64,000 nucleotides of DNA, from the NCBI RefSeq assembly GCF_001591585.1, contig NZ_BCVE01000009.1, positions 115,943-179,942 on the forward strand, read 5' to 3'. The DNA comes from Niallia circulans NBRC 13626. GTDB lineage: Bacteria > Bacillota > Bacilli > Bacillales > Cytobacillaceae. Of the stretch, positions 36,438 to 45,281 are shown in pieces. The stretch's first letter is position 1, and every line of letters starts with the position of its first letter. Made by a program: the position numbers and the translations under genes. The notes beneath the pieces are model-generated. The model was not told the origin of the DNA, made no database searches, and saw only the letters and a list, made by a program, of their open reading frames with translations.

Positions 36438-38870
36438 TTATAGTTTTAAACGCTGCAAGCGAAGAGCATTTAGTACAACAGATACGGAACTAAAAGCCAT
36501 TGCAGCACCAGCAAGCCATGGTGCAAGCAAACCAATTGCCGCAATTGGTATACCAAGCGTATTGTAGCCAAAAGCCCAGAATAAGTTTTGTTTAATATTT
36601 GTTATCGTTTTTCTACTGATTAAGATACTGTCTGCAATTGCTTGTAAATCTCCACGGATAAGTGTAATATCAGCTGCCTCCATGGCAATATCTGTTCCTG
36701 TTCCAATCGCCATCCCGATATCCGCTAATGCTAGTGCAGGAGCATCATTGATTCCATCTCCAACCATTGCCACTTTTTTTCCTTGTTGCTGTAGTTTTTT
36801 CACTGCTTCTGCTTTTCCATCTGGCAATACCTCTGCAATGATATGGTCAATTCCTGCTTGTCGTCCGATGGCTTCCGCTGTTTGCTGGTTATCTCCTGTA
36901 ATCATCATGACATCAATGTTCATCTGTTTTAATCGTTTAATGGCATTTTTAGAAGTTTGTTTAATTGTATCGGCTACAGCCAGCAGTCCAGCATATTTGC
37001 CATTAACACTTACAAGCATCGCTGTTTTCCCTTGGGATTCCAGGTCTTTCATAATCGGAAGAATTTTCCCGACATTTATCCGGTAACGATCCATTAATCG
37101 TCGTGTTCCGACTAAGAGTTCACGGCCATCCACATTTGCACGAATTCCGAAACCTGGGATTGCTTCAAAGTCAGCAGTTTCTCGCAGAACAATCCCTCGC
37201 TCTGTAATTCCTTTGACTATCGCCTCTGCAAGAGGATGTTCGGATTTGCTTTCCGCCGCTCCCACTAAAGAAAGTAATTCTTCTTCTTGCCATTCCGTTA
37301 CTATATCTGTTAAGATTGGCTTTCCATTTGTTACAGTTCCTGTCTTATCTAATAAAATCGTATCAATTTTATGGGTCATTTCTAGGTGTTCTCCACCTTT
37401 AAATAATATTCCATATTCTGCAGCTCTTCCTGATCCAGCCATAATAGATGTCGGTGTCGCAAGCCCTAATGCACAAGGACAAGCAATAACTAAAACAGCG
37501 ATCAGCTTTTCGAGACTTTCCGCAAAATCACCAGGTGTAATGATAAAATACCAGAAAAGAAAAGTAATCAGCGCAAGACTCACAACAATGGGCACAAAAA
37601 TACCAGAAATATGATCGGCCAAACGCTGAATGGGCGCTTTCGAACCTTGTGCTTCTTCGACCACTTTAATGATTTGTGCCAGTGCGGTTTCTTTGCCAAC
37701 CTTTGTTGCTTTTATTTTTAAAAAGCCATTTTTATTTATGGTGGCCCCTATAACAGTGTCCCCAGCCTGTTTATCAACTGGAATGCTCTCCCCCGTTAAC
37801 ATGGATTCATCAATGGCAGACTGTCCTTCGATAATTTCTCCATCAACAGGAATTTTTTCACCTGGTTTTACAAGCAGTATCTCACCAGCCACAACTTCTT
37901 CAAGCGGTATTTCCATTTGTTCTCCGTGGCGAATAACAACCGCTGTTTTCGCTTGAAGCCCCATTAGTTTTTTTATTGCCTCAGAAGATCTTCCTTTTGC
38001 TTTAGTTTCAAATAATTTCCCTAATAGAATTAAGGTAATCAAGATTGCACTTGTTTCAAAATAAAGCCCTGCAGGGTGGCCAGAATGTCCCAATGCTTCA
38101 AAGGATAAATAAACGCTATAAAAATAGGCAGCGGAAGTTCCTAACGCAACTAGAACATCCATATTAGCGCTCTTATTTTTCAATGCTTTATATGCCCCTA
38201 CATAAAACTGCTTCCCGACAAAAAATTGAATAGGAGTTGCCAATGCCATCTGAACCCATGGATTCATCAATAAATCTGGGACATATAGAAAAGAAGTAAA
38301 GGAAAAGTGGCCCACCATTGTCCATAAAAGAGGCAGTGATAAAATCATCGAGAAGATAAATTTTCGTTTTTGTCTCTTAAATTCTGCTTCTTTTTGATTG
38401 ATGAATGCTTGTTTTGATTCTTTCTTCGTTGCCCCATAACCAAGCTTTGTTACTTTACCAATTAGTTCCTCAGGTACAACAGTGGCTGGATTATATTCTA
38501 CCGTGGCATTTTCTAAAGCCAGATTAACGGTTGCTTTATTCACCCCAGCCATTTTATTAAGTCCTTTTTCAATTCTTGTTGCACATGCTGCGCAGGTCAT
38601 TCCTGAAATGTCTAATTCAATTTTTTCCGTAACAATTCCATAACCTAACCCTTCCACTTTTTCTTTAATTTCGCTTGGGGAGAGTTCATCCACCCTATAT
38701 TTAACTGTCGCTTTTTCCAGCGCCAAATTTACAGTAGCATTCTCTACACCTTGCATTTTATTTAATCCTTTTTCAATACGAGTTGCACAAGCAGCACAAG
38801 TCATTCCCGTAATTTCAAAGGTTTGTTCTTTTACTTGCTCTTTCCTTTTCATAACACTTTGTTCCGCCAT
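36438..38870 (-). CDS. copA: Copper-exporting P-type ATPase
   Basis: P1B-type ATPase of 810 aa that pumps Cu(I) out of the cell. Two N-terminal metal domains each have [18 protein letters not shown]. Next are eight membrane helices with the transport motif CPC in [13 protein letters not shown], the phosphorylation site DKTGTVTNG, the SEHPLAEA motif and the [10 protein letters not shown] hinge. The ATG at 38870 follows AAGGAG; a reading from 38939 would run through the operator and is rejected. It is in line with copZ and csoR, with a terminator and CsoR-like palindrome just upstream. Confidence 0.97.
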   Translation of the reverse strand: MAEQSVMKRKEQVKEQTFEITGMTCAACATRIEKGLNKMQGVENATVNLALEKATVKYRVDELSPSEIKEKVEGLGYGIVTEKIELDISGMTCAACATRIEKGLNKMAGVNKATVNLALENATVEYNPATVVPEELIGKVTKLGYGATKKESKQAFINQKEAEFKRQKRKFIFSMILSLPLLWTMVGHFSFTSFLYVPDLLMNPWVQMALATPIQFFVGKQFYVGAYKALKNKSANMDVLVALGTSAAYFYSVYLSFEALGHSGHPAGLYFETSAILITLILLGKLFETKAKGRSSEAIKKLMGLQAKTAVVIRHGEQMEIPLEEVVAGEILLVKPGEKIPVDGEIIEGQSAIDESMLTGESIPVDKQAGDTVIGATINKNGFLKIKATKVGKETALAQIIKVVEEAQGSKAPIQRLADHISGIFVPIVVSLALITFLFWYFIITPGDFAESLEKLIAVLVIACPCALGLATPTSIMAGSGRAAEYGILFKGGEHLEMTHKIDTILLDKTGTVTNGKPILTDIVTEWQEEELLSLVGAAESKSEHPLAEAIVKGITERGIVLRETADFEAIPGFGIRANVDGRELLVGTRRLMDRYRINVGKILPIMKDLESQGKTAMLVSVNGKYAGLLAVADTIKQTSKNAIKRLKQMNIDVMMITGDNQQTAEAIGRQAGIDHIIAEVLPDGKAEAVKKLQQQGKKVAMVGDGINDAPALALADIGMAIGTGTDIAMEAADITLIRGDLQAIADSILISRKTITNIKQNLFWAFGYNTLGIPIAAIGLLAPWLAGAAMAFSSVSVVLNALRLQRLKL

Positions 38871-38884
38871 ATCACAAAACTCCT

Positions 38885-38903
38885 TATACCTATATAGGGT
38901 ATA
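38885..38903. promoter_or_regulatory. CsoR-like palindrome before copA
   Basis: ATACC-TATATA-GGGTAT with near-perfect arms, about 20 bases before the copA start. It resembles the operator at 39545 and suggests copA also has separate copper control. Confidence 0.5.
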
Positions 38904-38908
38904 TTTTA

Positions 38909-38943
38909 TTAAAAATAAAAATGTGCAAAAAAACAGCACATTT
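38909..38943 (-). terminator. Terminator between copZ and copA
   Basis: GGAAATGTGC-type arm: AAATGTGC (38919-38926) against GCACATTT (38936-38943), followed on the minus strand by TTTTTATTTTT. It would let copZ be made in excess of copA. Confidence 0.7.
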
Positions 38944-38953
38944 CCTCTTTAAA

Positions 38954-39160
38954 TTACTTTACATCATAACCTTGCTCATCAATTGTTTCCTTAATCATAT
39001 CTAGAGTTACTTCATTTGCATTGTATGAAACATCAACTAATCCTTCTTTTAAATGAACTTTGACAGCAGAAACTCCATTAAGCTCTCCTACGCTTCCTTC
39101 TACCGCTTTCACACAATGATTACAAGACATGCCCTCTACTGTTAATGTTACATTTTCCAT
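38954..39160 (-). CDS. copZ: Copper chaperone
   Basis: 68-aa ferredoxin-like HMA protein that carries Cu(I) to CopA. The metal site is GMSCNHCVKAVEGSV (residues 10-24), with CNHC in place of CxxC of the ATPase domains, and the C-terminal half has IDEQGYDV. It is encoded 12 bases after csoR, and a terminator separates it from copA. Same length as B. subtilis CopZ. Confidence 0.96.
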   Translation of the reverse strand: MENVTLTVEGMSCNHCVKAVEGSVGELNGVSAVKVHLKEGLVDVSYNANEVTLDMIKETIDEQGYDVK

Positions 39161-39172
39161 TTAAAACACTCC

Positions 39173-39499
39173 TTATTTTTTCATTAATTTCTGAATAGTT
39201 GTTAAAACCTCGTCGACTACTTCCATGTCGCCTTCTTGGATACGTTCAACAACACAGTTTTTTAAATGTCCTTCTAATAAAATCTTTGCTACACTATTTA
39301 AAGCAGATTGAGTCGCAGAAATTTGTGTAATAACATCATCACAATACGTATCTTTTTCGATTAACCCTTTTATGCCTCTGATCTGGCCTTCAATCCGATT
39401 TAGCCTAGTGACTAAGTTTTGCTTTACTTTATCTGAATGATGACTTTTTCGGTCACTCGTAATATGGCAATTATCTATTCCTTGTTCCTTCTTCTCCAA
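39173..39499 (-). CDS. csoR: Copper-sensing repressor
   Basis: All-helical repressor of about 108 aa that leaves DNA when it binds Cu(I). The ligand triad is visible: Cys in DTYCDDVITQ, then His and Cys in LLEGHLKNCVVER. A TTG start at 39499 follows GGGGGGGGAG and gives the normal family length. ATG at 39523 is an alternative with AAGGTGG; any longer reading runs into the promoter. It is the first gene of csoR-copZ-copA and has an operator in its own promoter. Confidence 0.93.
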   Translation of the reverse strand: MEKKEQGIDNCHITSDRKSHHSDKVKQNLVTRLNRIEGQIRGIKGLIEKDTYCDDVITQISATQSALNSVAKILLEGHLKNCVVERIQEGDMEVVDEVLTTIQKLMKK

Positions 39500-39541
39500 T
39501 AAGTCTCCCCCCCCTTCTTCCATATTCCACCTTATATTTAT

Positions 39542-39570
39542 ATCATACCCCCGTATCGTATAAATGTAAA
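39542..39570 (-). promoter_or_regulatory. csoR promoter with CsoR operator
   Basis: TTTACA, 17 bp, TATGAT on the minus strand. The palindrome ATACCCCCGTAT (39545-39556) overlaps the -10, as in B. subtilis copZA, so the operon is autoregulated by copper. Confidence 0.8.
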
Positions 39571-39642
39571 CAATAAAGTATGACAAAATAGTGAAAAATA
39601 CTCTTTTTCCCTAATATAACCAAATTATGATATATTATTGCT

Positions 39643-40290
39643 ATGAAAAATATTAGGCATATTCCTCGTCAATCATTAAGAGATCAAGTATACGAACAAT
39701 TAAAATCAGCAATCATTCATCTTGAATTAACACCAGGGGAAAGAATTAACGATAAGGCACTGGCTGAACAATTTGGTGTAAGCAGAACCCCTGTACGAGA
39801 AGCAATCAAAAAATTGGAGGATGAAGGATTAATTGTAACTTCTCCAGGTTCAGAAACCATTGTCAGCCTAATAGAAGTAGACCAAGCAATGCATGCCTTA
39901 ACAGTCGTTGCCGCCCTCCATGCATTAGCAGCTAAATTAGCTTCTATTACTTTATCTTCTACCGATGTCGAAAAAATGAAGGCCATTAATAACGAATTTG
40001 GTGAAGCACTCAAATCTGAGGATAAGTATAAAGCAATCCAAAAAGACGACCAATTTCATGCCGTTATTTTAGAAGCATCTCAAAATCCAGAAATAGTTAT
40101 CGCTCTAGAACGACTTCTCCCTAAAATTCGGCGTTTAGAATTATTAAAATTTAATACTATCGCTGGGAAAAAGTCGATCAAACAGCATTACGAGATTATT
40201 ACATGTATTGAAAAGGGAAACAAATCCCTGCTTCCAACCTTAATCGAGAATAATTGGCTAAGCTTGGTCGAATATTTAGCAGAAAAATGA
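39643..40290 (+). CDS. GntR-family regulator, FadR (FCD) subgroup
   Basis: 215-aa regulator with an N-terminal winged helix (SLRDQVYEQLKSAIIHLELTPGERI, then EQFGVSRTPVREAIKKLEDEGLI) and a helical FCD domain with the metal-type residues in DDQFHAVILEASQNPEI and the final HYEIITCIEKGN. No ribosome site precedes the ATG, but TATGAT (39626-39631) and TATATT lie only 7-12 bases upstream, so the transcript may be leaderless. No obvious target is adjacent. It is divergent from csoR. Confidence 0.88.
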   Translation: MKNIRHIPRQSLRDQVYEQLKSAIIHLELTPGERINDKALAEQFGVSRTPVREAIKKLEDEGLIVTSPGSETIVSLIEVDQAMHALTVVAALHALAAKLASITLSSTDVEKMKAINNEFGEALKSEDKYKAIQKDDQFHAVILEASQNPEIVIALERLLPKIRRLELLKFNTIAGKKSIKQHYEIITCIEKGNKSLLPTLIENNWLSLVEYLAEK

Positions 40291-40328
40291 AAGTAGGAGG
40301 GGAATTTTTTATTCCCCTCCTACTTTCA
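40288..40328. terminator. Bidirectional terminator between GntR and MarR genes
   Basis: GAAAGTAGGAGGGGAAT against ATTCCCCTCCTACTTTC, a perfect 17-bp stem. Serves both convergent genes. Confidence 0.92.
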
Positions 40329-40775
40329 TTTTTCCTTCTCTACCGTCACCATATTACTCATTAATTCTGGATAAATCTTCAATAGTAAGGAAAGTAATTG
40401 CTGCTCCTCTTCTTCTGTTAGATTTTTCGTCATCTCTTTATTTAATCTTTCTAGCACTTTTTGTATCTCTGGAAAAATGTTCAATGCTTTTGTAGTTGGA
40501 TATAAATTATTGGCACGCCGATCGTTATCATCTGTATGCCTAACAATATATCCCACGCTTTCTAGATGTTTTACCGCTCTAGCTGTTGTTGCTTTATCAA
40601 ATTTTAAAACAAAGGAAAGTTCGTCTTGATTAATTCCTGGTTTCGCAATAATTGTTTTCAAAAAAGCTTGCTGCCCACCATTTCCTAATTCATAAGGTTT
40701 TAATTCCTTGGAAAGGAATTTCTGATTCTGCCTGTGAATCATCGATACAATCCTTCCAATTGGTATATCGCTCAT
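40326..40775 (-). CDS. MarR-family repressor of the adjacent MFS pump
   Basis: 149-aa winged-helix regulator from the ATG at 40775, which follows GAGGGGGGAGG. Motifs: QQAFLKTIIAKPGINQDELS, DKATTARAVKHLESVGYIVR for the recognition helix, and the wing RHTDDNDRRANNLYPT. The C-terminal helices form the dimer. Two identical palindromes lie in the 153-bp gap to the divergent MFS gene; the regulator most likely binds there and controls both genes. Confidence 0.92.
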   Translation of the reverse strand: MSDIPIGRIVSMIHRQNQKFLSKELKPYELGNGGQQAFLKTIIAKPGINQDELSFVLKFDKATTARAVKHLESVGYIVRHTDDNDRRANNLYPTTKALNIFPEIQKVLERLNKEMTKNLTEEEEQQLLSLLLKIYPELMSNMVTVEKEK

Positions 40776-40850
40776 TATGTTCCTCCCCCCTCGGATAGTT
40801 TCGCTTCGGAAAGCGAACACTAAAATCACTGATTGTAGCATACAAAATAA

Positions 40851-40868
40851 TAGTTGCCTGCGCAACTA
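40851..40868. promoter_or_regulatory. MarR operator 1
   Basis: TAGTTGC-CTGC-GCAACTA, perfect 7-bp arms. An identical pair of arms recurs 42 bp away (start to start), that is four helical turns. Confidence 0.82.
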
Positions 40869-40892
40869 ACTTATTTTAAAATAAAGCAATAA

Positions 40893-40910
40893 TAGTTGCT
40901 CATGCAACTA
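40893..40910. promoter_or_regulatory. MarR operator 2
   Basis: TAGTTGC-TCAT-GCAACTA, same arms as operator 1, 19 bases before the MFS start codon. Confidence 0.82.
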
Positions 40911-40928
40911 AATAAATGAGGTGATTAT

Positions 40929-42389
40929 TTGCATACTTCTGTAACTGAAAATAAAAACGAAGGACATCAGCGCCGATGGCTCATTTTTATTGTTTTAAAT
41001 ATATTCACATTTATGGGGACGCTCGATGCGAGTATTGTCAATATTGCGCTTCCGACTATATCTAAACAATTAAGTCTTGCTTTTGCTAACTCTCAATGGA
41101 TTGTGATTAGTTATTTACTAACCATTTGTACCGTTATCCTTTTTTTCGGAAAAATGGGAGACATATTTGGGAAAATCAAAGTTTTTAAATGGGGATCTGT
41201 TCTGTTTATTATTGGTTCTTTTCTTTGTGGCTTGAGTGGTTCGCTTGCTTTTTTAGTCTTTTCTCGAATTATCCAAGCAATTGGTTCAGCTATGACGATG
41301 GCAAATAGCCAAGGGATTGTGACAGAAATTTTTCCAGTTAAAGAAAGAGGAAAAGCCCTAGGACTTATTGGTACCTTTGTCTCTCTAGGAAGTATTACTG
41401 GACCAAGCTTAGGAGGAATTATTATTTCAAGTTTAGGATGGGAATACATATTCTGGATTAACATCCCCATTGGCGTTATTGCTATATCACTAGCATGGAA
41501 GACCCTGCCTAAGGATATAACACTAACTAAGACAAAAATCGATGTAGCAGGAAGTTTATTATTCAGCATTGCGATTATTCTCCTTATCGGCGGCTTACTG
41601 CTTGGTCAGCAATATGGCTACAACAACTGGATGATTATTGCTTCTATCCTAATCGGTTTGATTACATTCATCAGTTTTGTCATGGTGGAATATCGAAGAG
41701 AAAGCCCAATGTTAGAGCTCTCGATTTTTAAAAATCCACTTTTTTCTATTAGTATTTTTTGTGCATTTATCGTTTTTATTGCGAACTTCTGCTTTAATAT
41801 CCTATCACCATTTTACACACAGGACATTCTTGGGATGTCTGCATTACATTCAGGATATATTCTGATGCTCTTTCCGATTACGATGGCCATTGTGGCTCCA
41901 ATAAGCGGCTCGTTATCGGACAAAATTAGCGGTCAGGCCATTACTTTTGCTGGATTATTAGTAATGATTGCTGCTCAAATTGGACTAACATTCCTTCATG
42001 AAGGAAGTTCTATAACTCACCTTGCCTTGTGGATTATTATGCTTGGTGCGAGTTCGGGTCTCTTCCAATCCCCTAACAATTCGCTAATTATGTCAACCGT
42101 AGAGCGAAAGCAGTTAGGAATAGCTGGAAGCATTAATTCACTTGTTCGAAACTTAGGAATGGTTGTTGGTATTTCTCTTGCTACAAGCATCTTATTCTCT
42201 GTGATGAGCATGAAAGCAGGATACCGAGTAACTGCCCTGATTCCTGGTAGACCTGATATTTTTCTAAGCGGTATGCATGTAGTATTTCTTGTATCCAGCA
42301 GCCTTTGTTTCATTGGTTTGCTTCTCACCGGCTGGAGATATGCTGCATCGCACAAAGCGGATGAAAAAAAAGTTCGAAACGCTTCTTAA
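40929..42389 (+). CDS. MFS drug efflux transporter, DHA2 (EmrB/QacA) family
   Basis: Proton-drug antiporter of 486 aa with 14 predicted membrane helices. LNIFTFMGTLDASIVNIALPTI in helix 1 is the DHA2 signature (motif D1), and GKMGDIFGKIKVFKWG is motif A between helices 2 and 3. SRIIQAIGSAMTMANSQGIV and LGLIGTFVSLGSITGPSLGGII (motif C) follow. A TTG start at 40929 behind GAGGTG is the only well-placed start. It is divergent from the MarR gene and shares its operators. Its substrate is unknown. Confidence 0.92.
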   Translation: MHTSVTENKNEGHQRRWLIFIVLNIFTFMGTLDASIVNIALPTISKQLSLAFANSQWIVISYLLTICTVILFFGKMGDIFGKIKVFKWGSVLFIIGSFLCGLSGSLAFLVFSRIIQAIGSAMTMANSQGIVTEIFPVKERGKALGLIGTFVSLGSITGPSLGGIIISSLGWEYIFWINIPIGVIAISLAWKTLPKDITLTKTKIDVAGSLLFSIAIILLIGGLLLGQQYGYNNWMIIASILIGLITFISFVMVEYRRESPMLELSIFKNPLFSISIFCAFIVFIANFCFNILSPFYTQDILGMSALHSGYILMLFPITMAIVAPISGSLSDKISGQAITFAGLLVMIAAQIGLTFLHEGSSITHLALWIIMLGASSGLFQSPNNSLIMSTVERKQLGIAGSINSLVRNLGMVVGISLATSILFSVMSMKAGYRVTALIPGRPDIFLSGMHVVFLVSSSLCFIGLLLTGWRYAASHKADEKKVRNAS

Positions 42390-42405
42390 TCGATAACTTG
42401 TTAAG

Positions 42406-42438
42406 AAAGCTCCTTGATTTTCATCAAGGAGCTTTTTC
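42406..42438 (+). terminator. Terminator after the MFS gene
   Basis: AAAGCTCCTTGAT against ATCAAGGAGCTTTTT with a 4-base loop. Confidence 0.93.
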
Positions 42439-42450
42439 ATTAACTAGCTA

Positions 42451-43218
42451 TTAATCAGAATCCATACCGGTATAAATTAAAATAGCTTCGCGTAAAAACG
42501 CTGTCGTCCCTACTTGCACCTTATCATAATATGCCGTAAATCGTTCATCAGCAATATACATATCAGCAAGTCCTGCATGTGCCTCTTTCTTGTATTCTGG
42601 CCAATTGAAGGTTAGCCATTGGCGATGTAAATCAGCAGCATTCTGAGCAGCTTTCCCAGCAGGATTACCTTCTTTTAGCGCTTCTTTAAGAGTGGAAAAA
42701 AGCTTATTTTCTATCTCTATCATATTGCGGTAATCCTCTTCAGACATATTCATTAGTTTCGCATTAGATTGGTCGATAATTTTTTCGCCATACTTTTCTC
42801 GCAGTTCTTTCCCATACTTTGCTTCATTATCAGAAATCAGCTTATTCTTAAAGCCCTCGAACTTTTCTTTATCAGACATTGTCATACTCCCTTCTAATGT
42901 TTTCATCGTTTTCTCAACATTTTCAATCAATTGTATTAACTGTTTATGCTTTGCCAGAAGTTTTTCGTGATGCTCCTTTAACGCTTCTTTGACGTCAAAA
43001 GAAGGAGAAGCCATCATTTTTTTTATTGTTTCTAATGGAACATCTAATTCGCGGTAAAAAAGAATTTGCTGTAACCTATCTACTTCATTTGGTCCATAAA
43101 TCCGATATCCTGATGAATTGATTCTCGCCGGCTTGAGAAGATCAATTTCATCATAATAGCGTAATGTTCGTGTGCTTACTCCAGCTAACTTTCCTAATGA
43201 CTGTACGGTATATTCCAT
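42451..43218 (-). CDS. MerR-family regulator with TipAS drug-binding domain, Mta-like
   Basis: 255-aa regulator. The N-terminal MerR winged helix has YTVQSLGKLAGVSTRTLRYY and SSGYRIYGPNEVDRLQQILF. A coiled coil (residues 75-115) follows, then a TipAS domain (about 125-255) with QWLTFNWPEYKKEAHAGLADMY and FTAYYDKVQVGTTAFLREAI. It resembles Mta of B. subtilis, which activates multidrug pump genes when it binds drug. It controls its own promoter, which has the 19-bp spacer of MerR-type promoters. No pump is directly adjacent on the same strand. Confidence 0.92.
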   Translation of the reverse strand: MEYTVQSLGKLAGVSTRTLRYYDEIDLLKPARINSSGYRIYGPNEVDRLQQILFYRELDVPLETIKKMMASPSFDVKEALKEHHEKLLAKHKQLIQLIENVEKTMKTLEGSMTMSDKEKFEGFKNKLISDNEAKYGKELREKYGEKIIDQSNAKLMNMSEEDYRNMIEIENKLFSTLKEALKEGNPAGKAAQNAADLHRQWLTFNWPEYKKEAHAGLADMYIADERFTAYYDKVQVGTTAFLREAILIYTGMDSD

Positions 43219-43240
43219 CTTTTCATCTCCTGACTATTCC

Positions 43241-43271
43241 ATCATAAAAGATTAACGTAACGTTAATGCAA
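43241..43271 (-). promoter_or_regulatory. MerR-type promoter with central operator
   Basis: TTGCAT, 19-bp spacer, TATGAT on the minus strand. The spacer holds ATTAACGT-A-ACGTTAAT, a palindrome with perfect 8-bp arms. The over-long spacer plus central dyad is diagnostic for MerR activation. Confidence 0.87.
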
Positions 43272-43291
43272 ATTGTTTTTTTCATACTTGA

Positions 43292-43333
43292 ACAAAAAAG
43301 CAGTTATCACATCGAAGGATAACTACTTTTTTG
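43292..43333 (-). terminator. Terminator downstream of the UTRA regulator gene
   Basis: AAAAAAGCAGTTATC (43294-43308) against GATAACTACTTTTTT (43318-43332), one mismatch, 9-base loop. It lies 125 bases past the gene. Confidence 0.7.
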
Positions 43334-43457
43334 ATTAAAGACAATCAATCTCTCATTTAATTAGTTAAGGAAAAAGATTTCGTCATTCCACCTTGTTTGT
43401 ATCCAATGATATAAAAACAGACTAAATGAATTTTCCCTATAGTGTTGAGCCACCAAT

Positions 43458-44171
43458 TTATCTTTTTAAATTTACAGTTGTTACTTCAAATTTGTCATAG
43501 CGGTGACGGGAAAAGGAATACTCAAATGGAACGCCATTGTTTAAATATCCTACATGCTCTACTTCTAGAATTGGATCATTTAATTCACATTCCAGATGTT
43601 CATGGTCCAATTCTGTTGATTTACATGCTCTTATTTTTCGATGGGAACCAGCTATGGTTAACCCTAATGTTTTGGTAATATGCTCATAAACCGATCCATA
43701 TAACACTGCATCATTTAATCCCGAAATAACTGTCGTTGGCATATAAGTAATTTCTAAAACATATGGTTCACTTTTTACAGATCTTAATCGGATTAAATAA
43801 TATACAGGTGTTTTAATATCTATCGCTAAGTGGGCTGCAACCTCCTCGGAAGGAAAATGGACTTCAAATTTAATAATTTTGCTTTCAATCTTTTCGCCAT
43901 CCAATAGCTTGGAAAGTCCAGTTATTTCATTTGTTAACACATTTACTCTGCTAGCATGCAAAGCGGATTGAACTATAAAGGTTCCATGCCCTCTTTTTCG
44001 ATAGAGCAGCCCTTCCATCACTAGTTTGTCCAATGCTCTTTTCATTGTCATTCTACTGCAAGAAAACTCTTTAGATAATGATATTTCATCCGGTATTGGA
44101 TGATCCAATGGGTAATAATTTTCTTTAATTCGACGTTTTACTTCGACTGCAATTGCTTCATACTTGTTCAT
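43458..44171 (-). CDS. GntR-family regulator, HutC/UTRA subgroup
   Basis: 237-aa regulator. Winged helix: YPLDHPIPDEISLSKEFSCS and RMTMKRALDKLVMEGLLYRK with the wing RGHGTFIV. The UTRA effector domain includes ITGLSKLLDGEKIESKII, PVYYLIRLRSVKSEPYVLE and a C-terminal FEYSFSRHRYDKFEV. Such proteins usually respond to sugar phosphates. No sugar gene adjoins it, so the target must lie elsewhere. It resembles YydK/NagR-type regulators. A cre-like site lies 155 bases upstream. Confidence 0.9.
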   Translation of the reverse strand: MNKYEAIAVEVKRRIKENYYPLDHPIPDEISLSKEFSCSRMTMKRALDKLVMEGLLYRKRGHGTFIVQSALHASRVNVLTNEITGLSKLLDGEKIESKIIKFEVHFPSEEVAAHLAIDIKTPVYYLIRLRSVKSEPYVLEITYMPTTVISGLNDAVLYGSVYEHITKTLGLTIAGSHRKIRACKSTELDHEHLECELNDPILEVEHVGYLNNGVPFEYSFSRHRYDKFEVTTVNLKR

Positions 44172-44326
44172 ACACGAGCCACCTTAATTAAGAAGAAATA
44201 ATTCTAAATATGTTATTTGTTATTTTAATTATAAACATTTATCTTTAAAAGTCTATACTTTAAAAACCAACCCTTAGTATATCTATTTATAGTATAGTAC
44301 ATTTTCTTATAAATCGTATACTTTTT

Positions 44327-44340
44327 TAAAAACGCTTTCA
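44327..44340. promoter_or_regulatory. Candidate CcpA site (cre) upstream of the UTRA regulator
   Basis: TAAAAACGCTTTCA matches 13 of 14 positions of TGWNANCGNTNWCA. It lies between the dsbA-type terminator and the regulator gene. Confidence 0.4.
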
Positions 44341-44341
44341 A

Positions 44342-44371
44342 AAAAATAACAAAGAGAGATAGCCATCTCTC
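44342..44371 (-). terminator. Terminator after the DsbA-family gene
   Basis: GAGAGAT-AGCC-ATCTCTC stem (44354-44371), with TTTGTTATTTTTT following on the minus strand. Confidence 0.82.
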
Positions 44372-44418
44372 ATGCGACTATCCCTTGCTCTTTTTTATTT
44401 ATTCTTATCAAATATGGG

Positions 44419-45144
44419 TTATTTCTTCGGAATTTCGCAGCCTTCATCTGTACAAATAGCACCTTCTGCATCAGTTCCTGAAAGATCTTGAAATTTAGGG
44501 GCTGGATGGTCTTCCTGCCACACTTGTTCAAGCACACGTTTGAAAGTCTCTGTAGGCTGCGCACCAGAAACAGAGTATTTTTGATTGATTACAAAGAATG
44601 GGACACCAGTTACGCCGATTTGGCTAGCAAGCGCTTCGTCTATTCGGACATCATTAGCAAAGCTTGTGGAATCAGCCAATACTTGTCTTAGTGCTTCCTC
44701 TTCCAACCCTACTGATTTCCCTATTTCCACCAAAGTATCTGGATCACTTATTAGTTTTCCTTCTGTAAAGTAGGCATGCAATAACTGCTCGGTTAGCTCT
44801 TTATCTTTTCCAACCGTTTTCGCATACTTTGTTAGTCGATGGGCATCAAATGTATTGGTAGGTTTCATATTATCAAAATCATATTTCAAGCCTGTGCTTG
44901 CAGCTTGACTTCCTACATTGTTATTAGCATTTTTTGCTTCTTCAATACTCATTCTGTATTTACCAGCAAGTACTTCATGAATACTTTTACCACTGTAAAC
45001 TTCAGCATTTGGATCTAATTCAAAGCTCTTAAATTCTACTTCCACTTGATCTTTATAAGGAAATTGCTCTAAGGCAATCTCTAAACGGCGTTTTCCTATA
45101 TAACAAAATGGACACACAAAGTCTGACCATACTTCAATTTTCAT
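44419..45144 (-). CDS. DsbA-family oxidoreductase, FrnE-like
   Basis: Cytoplasmic thioredoxin-fold protein of 241 aa, no signal peptide. IEVWSDFVCPFCYIGKRRLE carries the CPFC redox motif at residues 11-14; GVTGVPFFVINQKYSVSGAQPTE is the cis-Pro loop region. A C-terminal CTDEGCEIPKK adds another Cys pair, as in FrnE proteins of stress-resistant bacteria. The second ATG (45144) is better spaced from GAAGGTG. It is a single-gene unit upstream of the nitroreductase cluster direction, with its own terminator. Confidence 0.92.
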   Translation of the reverse strand: MKIEVWSDFVCPFCYIGKRRLEIALEQFPYKDQVEVEFKSFELDPNAEVYSGKSIHEVLAGKYRMSIEEAKNANNNVGSQAASTGLKYDFDNMKPTNTFDAHRLTKYAKTVGKDKELTEQLLHAYFTEGKLISDPDTLVEIGKSVGLEEEALRQVLADSTSFANDVRIDEALASQIGVTGVPFFVINQKYSVSGAQPTETFKRVLEQVWQEDHPAPKFQDLSGTDAEGAICTDEGCEIPKK

Positions 45145-45243
45145 CATTTCACCTTCTTCATAATGATCCTATAATCCTATCACACCAACAGAAATATTAC
45201 TTCTATTTTGCTTTAGGTAATGCTGCCCATCTCTTACTAATAG

Positions 45244-45264
45244 AAAAACCCCTGTTACAGGAGT
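45244..45264 (-). terminator. Terminator after the nitroreductase gene
   Basis: On the minus strand ACTCCTG-TAA-CAGGGGT (one T-G pair) followed by five T, 18 bases after the stop. Confidence 0.75.
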
Positions 45265-45281
45265 CCTTCTGGTTATCTTGT

